From Reticulitermes lucifugus (lineage: Eukaryota; Arthropoda; Insecta; Blattodea; Rhinotermitidae): a DNA stretch of 64,000 bases. The stretch's first letter is position 1, and every line of letters starts with the position of its first letter. The notes below the pieces were generated by a model. That model was not told the origin of the DNA. It did no database searches and worked only from the letters and a program-made list of their open reading frames with translations. Below are positions 25,436-35,432 of the stretch, piece after piece. The translations under genes and the position numbers were made by a program. Where the stretch lies: contig JAKCWW010000046.1 in assembly GCA_026260175.1 (NCBI GenBank), positions 100,647 through 164,646 on the forward strand, given 5' to 3'.

Positions 25436-25765
25436 CTTTTTTACCTCATTCATTGCGTAGTCTGTCTTGCTAGAGGTCCATAACCTATTTCCAAGCCAGT
25501 TTTCAAGAGAATGCAATCTAGTGCTTCCCTTTTTCAAATTCCATTAGCTTCTCTTTTTCTTAAGATCAAGTAGCTTTTTACGTCTTCTTCCTCGTATTCT
25601 CATCCCTTACATATTATTTTCAATCTTTCCTTCAAAAACGCGTTTTATAAGTCACGCAAGATGTGACCAGTCAGGCTAGCCTTCCTTCGTTTTACTGTAT
25701 GCAGGACGCTCCCTAATACCTTGACTGTGTAATGCTTCGTTCTTTACGTATAGAATTGAAAAAAA
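25436..25765 (-). mobile_element. Second LINE family, C-terminal fossil
   Basis: The minus strand codes for GMRIRGRRRKKLLDLKKKRS, a stop, WNLKKGSTRLHSLENW and GNRLWTSSKTDYAMNE. It aligns residue by residue with GRRRRRHKKLLDDLKEKRRY and CFGRGYGPVVRETTQLIN in the copy at 51,195-51,610. Upstream codons correspond to the WIGHILRRDCLL region. It is decayed, with stops and small indels. Confidence 0.75.
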
Positions 25766-25959
25766 AAGCTCTTGACGTCCTAATTGAATACCAGTTTTAG
25801 GAAAAATAAACTGCATCGTGCTGTTAACACATATCCCACTGTTATATGATAGGGTGTTATTTCAGGTGCAGATGTTGGCGTGTATAACGTGAGATAAGGT
25901 GGGAATGAGACGACTGATAGGTGGGACAGGATGTGGAAAGAGCAATATTATGTGTGCAT

Positions 25960-26262
25960 GTATGTAAAGTGAGGAAGTTTGTCTTTGTGCACGCTATGAA
26001 GGCATATAGACTTGTAGAGGTGTAGATCTAGTCGTTGTTAAATTTTGAACTAAATGGAAGTGTGTGGACAGTTTCACGCTACAACCGCTTTACACTTGGA
26101 GGAAAGTGCTCACGGTGCCTGTTGAATATGGGGCTTGTTTGGCACCACACACTCTGGCCGCTGTGAAGAAAATTAAAAAAAAAACTTTTCTTTGTCGGGA
26201 ATCGAACCACTAACCTGTTCACTGTACCGACTAAGCTGTCCGCGTTTTATCATGTATGTATG
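25960..26262 (-). mobile_element. tRNA-derived SINE, near full length (SINE family 1)
   Basis: Read on the minus strand: ACAGCTTAGTCGGTACAGTG (box-A-like), GTGGTTCGATTCCCGAC (excellent box B), a poly-T patch, CAGCGGCCAGAGTG, and the 3' body AGATCTACACCTCTAC and CCTTCATAGCGTG. Same order as the copy at 11,935-12,190. Confidence 0.8.
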
Positions 26263-26825
26263 TGTATAGTATAGATGGCGTTAAGCACCAAGAAAGAAAT
26301 ACCCCCTTAATAATGCAGAACGCGTTTGATATTGAAAAATATTAGGTCTTGTGACTAGCTTCACTTAGAATCTTTGTTACTTCCTTGAGAAGGACAAACA
26401 CCAAATTACTTAACAAGTACATTTCAGTTGACAGTCTTGTGTTTCAGCTCAAGATGTTACTTGTACAACTTGTAATTGTGGCTACTCCCCTCCATTTAAG
26501 TGTTTAGTCTATAGACAGCATGATTGAAAATGACTTTACTGGTAAACTTCATAAATATGTCTCTGAAAGCACTAAATGGACAGACAGCTCAACGCCAGAA
26601 GGCAGAAAACTCGCAGAGCTTGTCATCTGTACCATCTGTACACAAGTAAGTTCGCAAACAGAATTTGCTCTACGGTTATGGTTAAAACATTGTGCGCCCA
26701 TTCTTTATGTTATTATGTTTTGCTACAAAATAGTGATAACATGATGTTACGGAACGCTATCTGCTGCAAGTGCTATTGTTCTTGTAACGCCCTTGATGGT
26801 TCCTGCAGAAGTACCGAGTTGTGTT
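26263..26825. other. Unassigned DNA
   Basis: Two overlapping plus frames (26,520-26,744 and 26,576-26,833) contain several Cys codons near the end of the second, but no zinc-binding pattern I can defend. Confidence 0.35.
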
Positions 26826-26935
26826 TGAACTAACTAACTAGCTAACTAACTAAAGGTGCCTAAATAACTAACTGACTGACTTACTTACTTACTGACCGAC
26901 TGACTGAGTAACGAATTGGCTAACTAAGTACTGAC
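26826..26935. repeat. Tetranucleotide array, ACTA/ACTG/ACTT type
   Basis: Degenerate four-base units (AACTAACTAACTAGCTAACT, then GACTGACTTACTTACTTACT, then CCGACTGACTGAG) run into the LINE tail at 26,936. It is best read as the expanded 3' microsatellite of that minus-strand LINE. Confidence 0.75.
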
Positions 26936-27080
26936 TCCATGGAGGAAAGCTCTTCTTGATAAGCTAATATTCCTAGAATTGGTCACCAAATTCTAATCTT
27001 CTTTTACGACCCGAAGGTCCACTAGCGTGTTCACAAGAGCTTCCCACTGGCCCCTGTCTTAAATCAAATAAATGCAGTCC
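26936..27080 (-). mobile_element. RTE-like LINE 3' tail
   Basis: CTCCATGGAGGAAAGC, TTCTTGATAAGCTAAT, GACCCGAAGGTCCACTAGCG and CACAAGAGCTTCC are complements of the LINE tail. The overlapping 151-codon minus frame (26,973-27,428) owes its C-terminus to this fragment. Confidence 0.7.
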
Positions 27081-27925
27081 ACACCCAAGCAATTCGTGAT
27101 TAGGGTAAATCTTATATTGTCCTTTCATGCTCTGAGGGATTTTCCCCAAGTCATATTTTTTGACTAAACTTTTTTTAAATTTCTCAGCTGTCCCATGTAT
27201 GCAACATGACTTTCCCATCTCGTGTTCCTTGATTCGATGCCCCGAATGTGTTTTCAGATTATGTGGTAGACAACGTGTTGAGGGGGAGGGCATGGTACCT
27301 ACACTTATGCCTTTTGCTTTTTTTAGCTGCATTGCGTCACGCACGTAACTGTTCCTGCCATAGTTTCCCTCCTGCACAATCCAATGCACAGACCGAAAAA
27401 ATGGATTAACACTCAAAAGGTACAACATTTATAACTCTCATTCTGAAAGTTTTCCCAGTGGATTTTGAAATATTAATAAGCCATTGGCATTAAGTACAGT
27501 CATCGGTTATTTTACGCATTTGCATTAATAACATTTTTCTATGAAACTCCCCATAAATCTTCAGAGGAAAAAAATTGGATATTATTAAAACTGGATATAC
27601 TTCAAAGGCTTTGATATACTTATATTCATTCATCTAAAATTAATCTGAAACTAGTCTACAATATATGCAATAATTCAGTTCGTACCTCACAAAGAACACT
27701 TCTTCCATGGGAAAGAACGTTTCGTGAATGCTATGTACGGAAGTAATCGCTGTGTATTGCAAGAATCATAAGGACTTTTATCAGTGCGCTATGTGGCGAA
27801 AAGCTAAGTTTTTCTGTTAGTTCGTACGTGAGATAACCACCGTGCTTTAAAAGAATAATGAAACATTCAGATAAATAAATAAACAAATATTTTGAGAAAT
27901 TTTTCTCTTCATGAAATAATTCGGC
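27081..27925. other. Unassigned DNA
   Basis: Most of the 151-codon minus frame (26,973-27,428) lies here; its middle part is rich in Lys and Gly, with no recognised motif. The rest is AT-rich. Confidence 0.35.
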
Positions 27926-28010
27926 TATACAGGGTATACACAAAAGAATGGTGCTGTTTCCCTTTATTCACCATTGAAACCGCACCATTCTTTTGTGTAT
28001 ACTCTGTATA
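27926..28010. mobile_element. Tiny MITE or palindrome flanked by TA
   Basis: Arms 27,926-27,954 and 27,982-28,010 are inverted copies with one mismatch (TATACAGGGTATACACAAAA outward) around a 27-base loop. TACAGGG-type ends and TA at both borders fit a Tc1/mariner-type MITE. Confidence 0.7.
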
Positions 28011-28619
28011 AGTAGCATAGTTGCATTGTTTCGTGAATGTAGGGAGGAATTATATATGTAACTTATATATGTACGTGTATATAGCGTTTGGCAACAAATT
28101 TTTTCCTACCATTTTTTCTTGTTAGTTTCATGTTTTTTTTTCACTTTGACTTGGAATTCCTTCCTGTCCCATTTCCCTCGTCACAGTTTCCCTTGGGAAT
28201 AAAAGTATAGAAAATTCCTTCGAAGATTCGTGTCTTTGTCAATAAAAGATACTACATTGTTCGGCAAAAGTAAAACTTGCCCGTGTTTGTAACTAAGCAA
28301 GGGAATTCTACCATTGGTGTACATAATACATTAATGCAATCTAGACATTGTTTCTAGAAAGTTCTTCAACACAAGGGTGGCCAGTCGAATAAAGTAAAAC
28401 TTACATTCCAGTCGACTTTTATATAAAGTTACAGAATGAAACTTGCCCGCTTTTGTTGTTTCTCTTGGTGTTTACCCTCCATTTTCTTACATTCGCATCA
28501 TCAAAAATTTTCCTAATGACCTTTTTCATCTGTGTTTGATTACTTGATATCTGACACGGAACTGAGTTTAAGTATGTGCAGAAAGTCTTCTGACCGGCTC
28601 AGTTCATAAAACTTATATT
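28011..28619. other. Unassigned AT-rich DNA
   Basis: Only short A- or T-runs are seen. GTAAAACTTGCCCG at 28,269 and GAAACTTGCCCGC at 28,438 are a small imperfect direct repeat about 170 bases apart. Confidence 0.35.
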
Positions 28620-28731
28620 TCATATATGTATGTTATGCAGACAAATGTACACAGTGTTATGTTATTTAACACAATTGTATTAAATTTTTCACTACTCTAA
28701 TACTTATCAGTTGTTCATTGTTAATTAAATG

Positions 28732-28920
28732 CCAGGGGAGGCTCCGGCNNNNNNNNNNNNNNNNNNNNNNNNNNNNNNNNNNNNNNNNNNNNNNNNNNGC
28801 TCCGGCCCCCCAAGTAGAGGCTCCAGAAGCTGGTAAATGGCACGGCTTGAAATAAATGTAGGTCTTTTGTGTATAATTGTTGGAAAACTGAAAATAAAGC
28901 TCTTATAATTAAAAAAAAAT
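28732..28920 (+). pseudogene. Probable processed retrocopy of a Pro/Ala-rich protein gene
   Basis: To the right of the gap one frame reads APAPQVEAPEAGKWHGLK and stops at TAA (28,853-28,855). To the left, codons read PGEAPA after an ATG that lies in the target duplication. AATAAA (28,893-28,898) is followed 13 bases later by nine A. ATTAAATG flanks both sides (28,724-28,731 and 28,922-28,929). Coding C-terminus, poly-A signal, A tail and target duplications together indicate an mRNA copied by LINE machinery. The parent gene is not recognised; the GAGGCTCCGGCC-type repeat codes for an EAPA motif. GC-rich codons stand out from the AT-rich surroundings. A genuine last exon is the main alternative. 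Confidence 0.6.
28749..28798. other. Assembly gap (50 N)
   Basis: The gap is bounded on both sides by GCTCCGGC, so it probably hides unresolved tandem copies of a GC-rich repeat. The true length is unknown. Confidence 0.95.
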
Positions 28921-29264
28921 GATTAAATGTTGCCCAACATGTTTCTAGCCTATATAAGGCTCATCTTCAGGGGCTCTTTTGTTGAAATTACAACAGCTAT
29001 ATTATTGTTATATTAAATTTTTTAAATTTTTTAAAATATAATTTTATATACCAATAATATAGCTGTTGTAATTTCAACAAAAGAGCCCCTGAAGATGATC
29101 CTTATATAGGCTAGAAACATGTTGGGCAACATTTAATAAAATTTTGTTAAATAACATAACACTGTGTACATTTGTCTGCATAACATATATACAATTAAAA
29201 ATGTACGGTACAAGTAACGTAAACTTATATTTCATACTTAATGTCTGCTTCATAATAAACTTCA

Positions 29265-29305
29265 AATCCCTGACGATGGCACAGTAGTGCCGAAACATGT
29301 TGCAG
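29265..29305 (+). ncRNA. Hammerhead-like hairpin motif
   Basis: CCTGACGAT, then GGCAC, loop AGTA, GTGCC, then GAAACATGTTGC. Stem II is a perfect five-base helix. Stem I is weak here, so this copy is likely inactive or incomplete. Confidence 0.45.
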
Positions 29306-29669
29306 TGATAAGAGACTATACTATTGCGTATGTTGTATGTGCTTTTAGTTGGTTTGGTAAAAGAAACTTAGTTCAACATATATTTTTCATAAATACGTCT
29401 TGATGTTTGTTTTGCGAAATGTGTCAAAACGCTTAAGTTTTTACGTAAACACTTGTTATGTTTACTGTTATTCAATATACATTCCTAAACATTAAACATT
29501 ACGTTCTTTGTAATAGAATAACAGTGATTGTGTCAACAATCCTTTTGTATTGTTATGAGAGCTCATCGTGCGGCCTAACAGCAAAACGTATATTACAAGA
29601 GCCATAGAGCAATGTGCAACAGAAACTATTTGAACGTAAGCGACGTGAGTTTTACGTGCAGTTTAAGTT

Positions 29670-29872
29670 AGTTGCCGGCCTCTCACCGCGGAAGCTCCGG
29701 TTCAATACTAGGCTAGTCCGTTTGCGCTTTGTCGTGGGCAAAATGTCACAAGGACGCACTTCTGTTTTCCCCTGTCAGTATCATTCAACAATGCTACGCA
29801 CATTTCATTCATTCACCTCCTGCAATCGTAGCAATGTAGAGCGTCGTTAAATAAAACTTTTTCCTCTCTCTT
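29670..29872 (+). mobile_element. tRNA-derived SINE, second family
   Basis: GCCTCTCACCGCGG then CCGGTTCAATACTAGG (box-B-like), followed by a body with GTTTTCCCCTGTCAG, CATTCATTCACCTCCTGC and the end CGTTAAATAAAAC. The body resembles the end of the copy at 23,340-23,560. Confidence 0.7.
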
Positions 29873-29979
29873 AGGAATTACGTAACAAGGAACTTCGCAC
29901 ATCGTACTAGTAAAATAGTGTCATTCGAATCGGAAGTTAATATAGAAAGTTACACTCAGACATACTTATGTCACAGTAA

Positions 29980-30280
29980 TAATATCAAAGGATATGCGAT
30001 GGGCGGAGCATATAGCAAGCATTGAAAGGACAACGTACGTATACCAAATTTATTTTATAAAGTCTCTCAGGGAAGCTACCTATAATAAAACGTAAGCATA
30101 GATTCGTTATACTATTAAAAGCATATTACGTAAATAGGCCTAGAAATTGTGGAGTGAATGCGTCATAGTATAGGGACCAAGGGCAGGCTCTTGCGACCAC
30201 GGTAATATACTTTGGGGTTGCATAAAAGACAGTTAATTTCTTGATCAGTTGAGCAACTGTTAGCTTACAGGGTAATTATA
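29980..30280 (+). mobile_element. RTE-like LINE tail with internal losses
   Basis: ATCAAAGGATATGCGATGGG CGGAGC corresponds to codons for the LRWAGH segment. Further on, GGCTCTTGCGACCACGGTAA, TTGGGGTTGCATAAAAG and TTTCTTGATCAGTTGAGC match the 3' end. Much of the region between is unrecognisable. A TAGGCCTA at 30,135 lies inside it. Confidence 0.6.
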
Positions 30281-30613
30281 TTCTATTTAAGTACCTGGTT
30301 TCTTTAGTTGTTAGTAGAGTACTTAGTTATGTAAACGTACGGATCTAACGAGGAAGACGATATCAGGTTATAATGATTGTGCGGAAAGCCTGCAAGACCG
30401 AGAAGGAAATTGAAGGGTGACACTTAATAATTTTAGAAGAATAGGATGTAAAAGTGGGAGGTTGTTGGAACTCCCTCTGGATCGGATGCTGATTACCCAT
30501 CATTGAGTTAATTTGTTGTTTATTTACAAGGACTGGCATTTAGCACACGACAGCGTCCTGACCTTCGCGGTCATAACTGTGTTAGAGGAATCGCCCAATT
30601 GAACGGACATACT

Positions 30614-30829
30614 AACTAACTAAGTAATTAACTCCATGGAGCAGAGTCCTTCTTGAGAAGCTAACAGGTCCTCAGCTATTCAAGAAATTCCCCGCATTTT
30701 TGGAACCCAAAGGTTCATTACCGCATTCACAAGAGCCCGCCATCTGTCCCTATCCTGAGCCAGATCACTTCAGTCCATGCCTCCCCATCCCACTTCTTGA
30801 AGATCCATTTTAATATTATCCCCCCACAG
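30614..30829 (-). mobile_element. 5'-truncated RTE-like LINE with target-site duplications
   Basis: Complement of the LINE tail: CTCCATGGAGCAGAGTCC, CACAAGAGCCCGCCATCTG, CCTATCCTGAGCCAGATCAC and TCTTGAAGATCCATTTTAAT. It ends in GTTA units. Flanks TGAACGGACATACT (30,600-30,613) and TTAACGGACGTACT (30,830-30,843) match at 12 of 14 bases and are the target duplication. Confidence 0.85.
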
Positions 30830-30843
30830 TTAACGGACGTACT

Positions 30844-31909
30844 GTGCCAAAAATTCTTATGATCTTACTTTTCTGTATAATTTTATCAGGGAACTAAAGC
30901 TACTTAATGGTATACTGATTAGTGTGTTTATTAAGAGGTTCCCAAAAATTCTTGATTATTTACAGTAGAGTGTTAGTGATTACGTTACACTGCCCTCTTG
31001 TTGTAGCTCTTGGAATCCAGACACGCGTCAAAGTTGCCGTTGCATTTACGGTTCCTACTTCATTCATTATATATACCGATTTATACATTATTTATGAAGG
31101 AAAGAAGAGTTTTAATTACATACGCATATGAAACGTGGAATTATTTTAGAGCGTAGTTAAAAATTCTGTACGAGGAAGACCTTTGAAAGCTTTTGTATGT
31201 TCGCTTCAGCTGGAGCAGTCGAAGTGTCATGTCGTCAGATGAGTGACTGGTCAAGGAAACTAGGTATTCTCATTTCTAGCAAACGCAAATTACCGAACAC
31301 GGAAGGAATTTGTTTTTTCTGTTGCTGATTGGTAGGCTTTGAGTTGAATCAGCCTCTATATTTATATGTAAATATGTTCTCATTATTGGTTCATGAAAAG
31401 AAAAAATGCAAGGTTTGCTCTAAGCTATGTGTCTCTACACCACTGGTCCAAGAACACGTATGAGAGAATGGATGTAACGCTCCTAATTTTTTAACATTGT
31501 CATTAAAATGTGGAAGTTTGACATTTCGAAGTTTTAATGCCATTACACGGACATTTATCGTCTATCATGAAAGTCAGATTTATTACGTGATAATTGACAG
31601 CAGCGCATATTACGTTTCTGTTTTTATCGTACCCTTGAATGTTCTTGTTTATACTTGAGTCCAAATGTTTTCTGTTATTTCGTACATGATAATATTAGTT
31701 CGCACGAACTCCGAAAATAATCCTGAATGTTGTCAGTTGCTTTTGCAGACCAATGCGAAAAGTGACTATTAGGGTAATCCGAAAATTGGCAAAAGGGCTG
31801 AAAATTCATACATATCATATTTAAGGTTTCTGCTTTACTAAGTTGTGTGCAAAATCTCTGTAGAAGTGAAATTTTCTGAGATACATAGCGACAAAAAAAA
31901 GTTGTCATT
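30844..31909. other. Unassigned AT-rich DNA
   Basis: Frames at 30,922-31,131 (plus) and 31,675-31,929 (minus) have no recognised domain; the latter begins at the pogo-like element's terminal motif. Nothing else recognised. Confidence 0.35.
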
Positions 31910-32191
31910 GCGGCGTCTGTCCCAGACATGCCGGTAGAGACGCCGCTTTTTAGCAGGGATAGATGCCGCTATGTATGGAGAGATGCCGCTCTTTGAAAAT
32001 GTTTTGTGAATTCAAGAAGCAAGATAAGTAAATTAAAGCCGTTGAACTTTATTCAAATAAAGAAACAATATTAACATTAAAATAGAAAATATATCACGAG
32101 TACACAATATTTCAACCCAATGAACTCAAGAGTCTTAAGTTGTAGTGAACAAAATATTCTATATCCTCTTCTGCATCTTGCTGTTTTTCTC

Positions 32192-33400
32192 TCACAGTAA
32201 CTTCCTACCGCAGTGGAAGCATTTGTCTTTGTATGGAGAACAGAACTCGTGCAGCCAGTTTCTGCAACGCACACATTCGATTATCTTCCTCAGTTATTTG
32301 CAAGTACTTTTCCCAGCATTCACGGCATTTATTTTCAGACTCTTCAGATGTCGCTTGTTTATATTTTTTAAAGAGTTATTTTTCTGCATTTTCTGATCTT
32401 GTAGACCTGAAGTATTGGGACTGTTTACACTTCCGATTTTCCTCTGCTCTTTGACTTTATTTCCTTCTTGATTCTTTCGCTTCTCCTCGGTATTTTTAGC
32501 TTCTTCAACGGGAACAAAAGAATTGCTTTTCTGAAATTAAGTACAGTCAAACCCCATTATAACGACATCGGTTTATACGACACATCGTCTACAGCGTCAG
32601 GTACTCTGTGGTTCCAATTAATTCGTCACTGTTAACCGTAACACTCCTCGGTTATAACGATACAAAATATTCAGTCCCTTTCATGACGTTATAACCGAGT
32701 TCAACTCTATTTCCTCTGTATTTTCAGTACTGGACTAATATTCCAAAAGTTTAAAAGAAGTAACTTCTTCAGGGGAAGTATCAGAAGGCAGTGTAGTATT
32801 CAGAGTATTTAACGAAGGTCCTGCTGAGATAGGTAACACATTTTGACAGTTGGTTCCTGAAGTAGAGGGTGCACAAATCGGAGCCATATCTGGAGGCGCT
32901 GTTTTCATAAAAGTTGCAGTTTCATTGGTTTGATAAATGGAGAAGAAATATTCTGGCACTCTGTTACGGTTTAAAGGATAAATACCCGTTGGCTCAAAAG
33001 CACCTACATCAACACCCGTGGAAGCAGCTATATTCCAAGCAAACCCGATGAGCGCGCTATGTGATATCGAATGATTTTCCTTTGTGGATTCTGCTTCATT
33101 CAAGCTGCGGCTGCGTTTTTGAAATGCTTCTTTAAAGGCCCAAAAAAGCACTTATTCAAAGGCTGTAAGGCATGAGTACAGTGACTCGGTAGAAAAATTA
33201 TAGTGACGTTATTTTCAACAGCAGCGTGAAACCGTAAAAAGATAGCTGCAGTGAGCTCTGTGGCCATCTAAAAGTAGAAAGACCTTCCATGAATTTTTGT
33301 GTTTGAGGACTATTTCCGATTCATGTACACATCTGACCCTGGGAGTAAGATGATAGAGCAATAGAACAGATACTTTTTAGTACTGTATAAATTATATATA
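32192..33400 (-). pseudogene. pogo/Tigger-type DDE transposase, C-terminal part
   Basis: The minus strand codes for WKVFLLLDGHRAH (with the second catalytic Asp, codon 33,266-33,268). After a frame change it reads VTIIFLPSHCTHALQPLNK and FFGPLKKHF, then ALIGFAWNIAASTGVDVGAF and EPTGIYPLNRNRVPEYFF. All of this is the conserved order of pogo-family DDE transposases. The end reads ECVRCRNWLHEFC and KDKCFHCGRKLL with a stop at 32,192-32,194, a Cys/His-rich tail seen in some relatives. The HTH and first catalytic Asp are absent and several frame breaks exist. A 164-bp MITE interrupts it. The encoded enzyme would cut and rejoin transposon ends in the nucleus; this copy cannot. Confidence 0.88.
32544..32707. 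mobile_element. 164-bp pogo-type MITE nested in the transposase fossil
   Basis: Ends CAGTCAAACCCCATTATAAC (left) and GAGTTGAACTCGGTTATAAC (right, reverse complement) are imperfect terminal inverted repeats. TA lies on both sides (32,542-32,543 and 32,708-32,709), the target duplication of Tc1/mariner/pogo elements. An internal CGGTTATAACGAT repeats the end motif. No coding capacity. Confidence 0.85.
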
Positions 33401-33826
33401 GCATGTTTCCAAAATGATTTGGAATTAAGTGCGGCATCTATCCCTTAAGTTTTTTGCGATGCCTCTCTCAATCTTCAGGGAGAGAAGCCTCACCCTTCCT
33501 CTTGCCGAAAGGAATGAAGAACATGGCGGCTACGTGACGTGAAGGCAAGGTCAACAACGCCGAAAACCTCTAATGTATCATGATTGCATAGGTACTTCGA
33601 TTAGAACTAATTAAGATACATTTAGTGAACACTACAAAAAGTTCGAGCATAAAATTAATAAACTCGCCGCATAAAATCAGTCATAAGTCTCGCAAAACAG
33701 CGCCGATATTCACTACGTTCATTCCCAACACCTCTCCAGACTCACTGAATAAGCATGTGCTGCGATCTACAGAGGCTTGCCAGAACCCACCAAACAAGAA
33801 AATGCGGCGTCTCTCCCGCCGCGGCA

Positions 33827-34486
33827 ACTCTCCCGGAATTACTATACATTCGTTACGTCTGCCCGTTCGTCTGAATGTGTGTACATGTGTCGGTGTGTGT
33901 AGGTTACTTGATTAATTATATTGGTTACTGAAAGGACTTATTGTCGCCCGATGAAGCTGCTTCATACCAATGCATGGGGATCCACTAGGATACGTATCTG
34001 CCTACCTGACTACTGTTCGACCGCGTCACGTGATAGACAAGTCTCTACATACGTGAATGACGTGACTTGGGTTCCTACATTCGAATTCGTGTCCCACGTA
34101 CAGTAATTATGCATACAACGGGCTTGAGCTTGTGAAGGAAATGTTTCGAATTATGCTGAAACTAACTAGCAACTTTACCCTTCTAAGGCGGTACTAACCG
34201 CCTGGTACTTACCTAGTTAAATGTTGCGTTATACGAATAAATTGCATCATTTACATGTTAAAAATGTAGGTACTGTTATGTACATGGGTTGGGGCTGGCG
34301 AATCCATAAATTTATTGGATACGGAACAAAAGAGCAGGGTTTGATATAAAACGCGTAGAGATTTTCTCTACGCCACCGGCTTGGGGGCCATTCAACCTCT
34401 ATCAAGGGGGTACCGTCACTTTTTCCTCTGCAGTATACACAGGAAAACGTGTTCTTGCTGTTTTCGTGTGTTAACAGTGTTTTGAT
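33827..34486. other. Unassigned DNA
   Basis: There is a short GTGTGTGTAGG patch near 33,893. Frames at 33,625-33,915 and 33,921-34,106 are short and unassigned. Confidence 0.35.
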
Positions 34487-34600
34487 GATCCAGTTCTTCT
34501 GGCACGTGGCGCTGTGTCGCTGCGTTAGTGACAGCGCTACTTGCCGTAAGAGCTGGATCCTCAATAAAAGCGCTGTGGAAACCTCAAAACTCGCAGCGTT
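34487..34600. repeat. Imperfect hairpin repeat, shared 3' segment
   Basis: GATCCAGTTCTT and GTGGCGCTGT pair with ACAGCGCTAC and AAGAGCTGGATC (arms of about 29 bases). The following AGCGCTGTGGAAACCTCAAA is shared with repeats near 9,290, 42,470 and 48,690. Confidence 0.6.
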
Positions 34601-34849
34601 TTGCTTGCCGGAAATTTCAGTTCTGAAGATTCGCAGTTTGCAAGGTTGAATCGTTAATGTTAACTCTATTTTGAAAATAAAATTCTAATGCATATGTAAT
34701 ACCTATAGGTACTATATGTGCGATTATGTATTAAAACACAGCAATGCTATAGTGCGGTCTAAGGCGCGAATAATCTTGAAATTTTGGAACACCTCGAATC
34801 CTGTGCGGAGAATTGATGTACGCGGGCCTGAGTTCGTGTTCGCCTAGAC

Positions 34850-35424
34850 CAGCCGTCCTTAACCTTGGGTCCGTGGATAGATTTCAGGGGGTTCGTGAAC
34901 TTGGGTGGGGAAAAATTACATCTTTATTTTCACTAACCTCTTAACTGAAATTTAGCTTTTCATAAAATAATGAATGTAGGCAACAAAGTAATATGGCTTG
35001 TAGACTCCAAAAATATTTCTTAACTTCAATAAATCTCAATTTCTAAAATTATCATCGCCTAAGAAAGGGAAACCAGCATACATATGTCTTCGCACTGAAA
35101 TGTATTTTTAGGAAAATGAAACTTAATTTCAACTTGCCTATCTTTTAAATTTATTTATTGTTTTGTTATTAATTTAATGGATTAATAAAAAGCACATATA
35201 TTACCGTACTACATATTTGTTATTTCTTAATACTTTGAAAACTCTATTTGAGCATAATTGGTTTCCTTTTTTTAATAAATCAATAATATTGATTATAATG
35301 CATAGATATAGATTATACATAAATATATTATTTTATATATTAAATACATTTTTCTGAGAAGGGTTCCATAGGTTTCACCGGACTCTTAAAGGGGTCCATG
35401 GCACAAAAAGGGTTTGAATCCCTG
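34850..35424. mobile_element. Non-autonomous hAT-type element with 8-bp target duplication
   Basis: Starts CAGCCGTCCTTAACC and ends GGGTTTGAATCCCTG, imperfect terminal inverted repeats of the CAG...TTCAACC type. Flanking GCCTAGAC (34,842-34,849) and GTCTAGAC (35,425-35,432) match at 7 of 8 bases, the hAT hallmark. The interior is AT-rich without a transposase frame; GGTCCGTGG near the left and CCATGGCAC near the right extend the terminal symmetry. Confidence 0.85.
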
Positions 35425-35432
35425 GTCTAGAC

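Larger units (their letters stand above)
28624..29200. mobile_element. Long inverted-repeat element with paired hammerhead-like hairpins
   Basis: Outer arms about 28,630-28,690 and 29,138-29,195 (both contain GACAAATGTACACAGTG in opposite sense) continue into inner arms 28,922-29,006 and 29,052-29,137. The inner arms contain CCTGAAGATGA, a GGCTAGAAACATGTTGGG block and AGCTGTTGTAATTTCAACAA. Near 29,092-29,122 stem I would be GCCC/GGGC and stem II lies around TTATATA. The left arm is interrupted by the retrocopy at 28,732-28,920. Form and motifs suggest a Penelope-like derivative; no coding part is present. Confidence 0.65.
31910..33826 (-). mobile_element. Broken pogo-like DNA transposon with iterated terminal motifs
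   Basis: A degenerate GCGGCRTCTNTCC motif recurs near both ends: 31,910, 31,934-31,946, 31,957-31,970 and 31,978-31,990 on the left, and 33,431-33,444, 33,456-33,469 and 33,804-33,816 on the right. Most left copies are inverted relative to the right ones, as expected of terminal and subterminal repeats. Between them lies the transposase fossil (32,192-33,400). The N-terminal half of a pogo transposase is missing, so the element is internally deleted. The outer limits are inferred from the motifs, not from a clear target duplication. Confidence 0.6.

Noticed and set aside
26973-27428. 151-codon minus-strand reading frame
   Set aside because: Its C-terminal part is the non-coding complement of a LINE tail and the remainder has no recognised motif.
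34195-34220. Minus-strand TAG joined to GTAAGT
   Set aside because: The upstream sequence is not pyrimidine-rich and no branch-like site is present.
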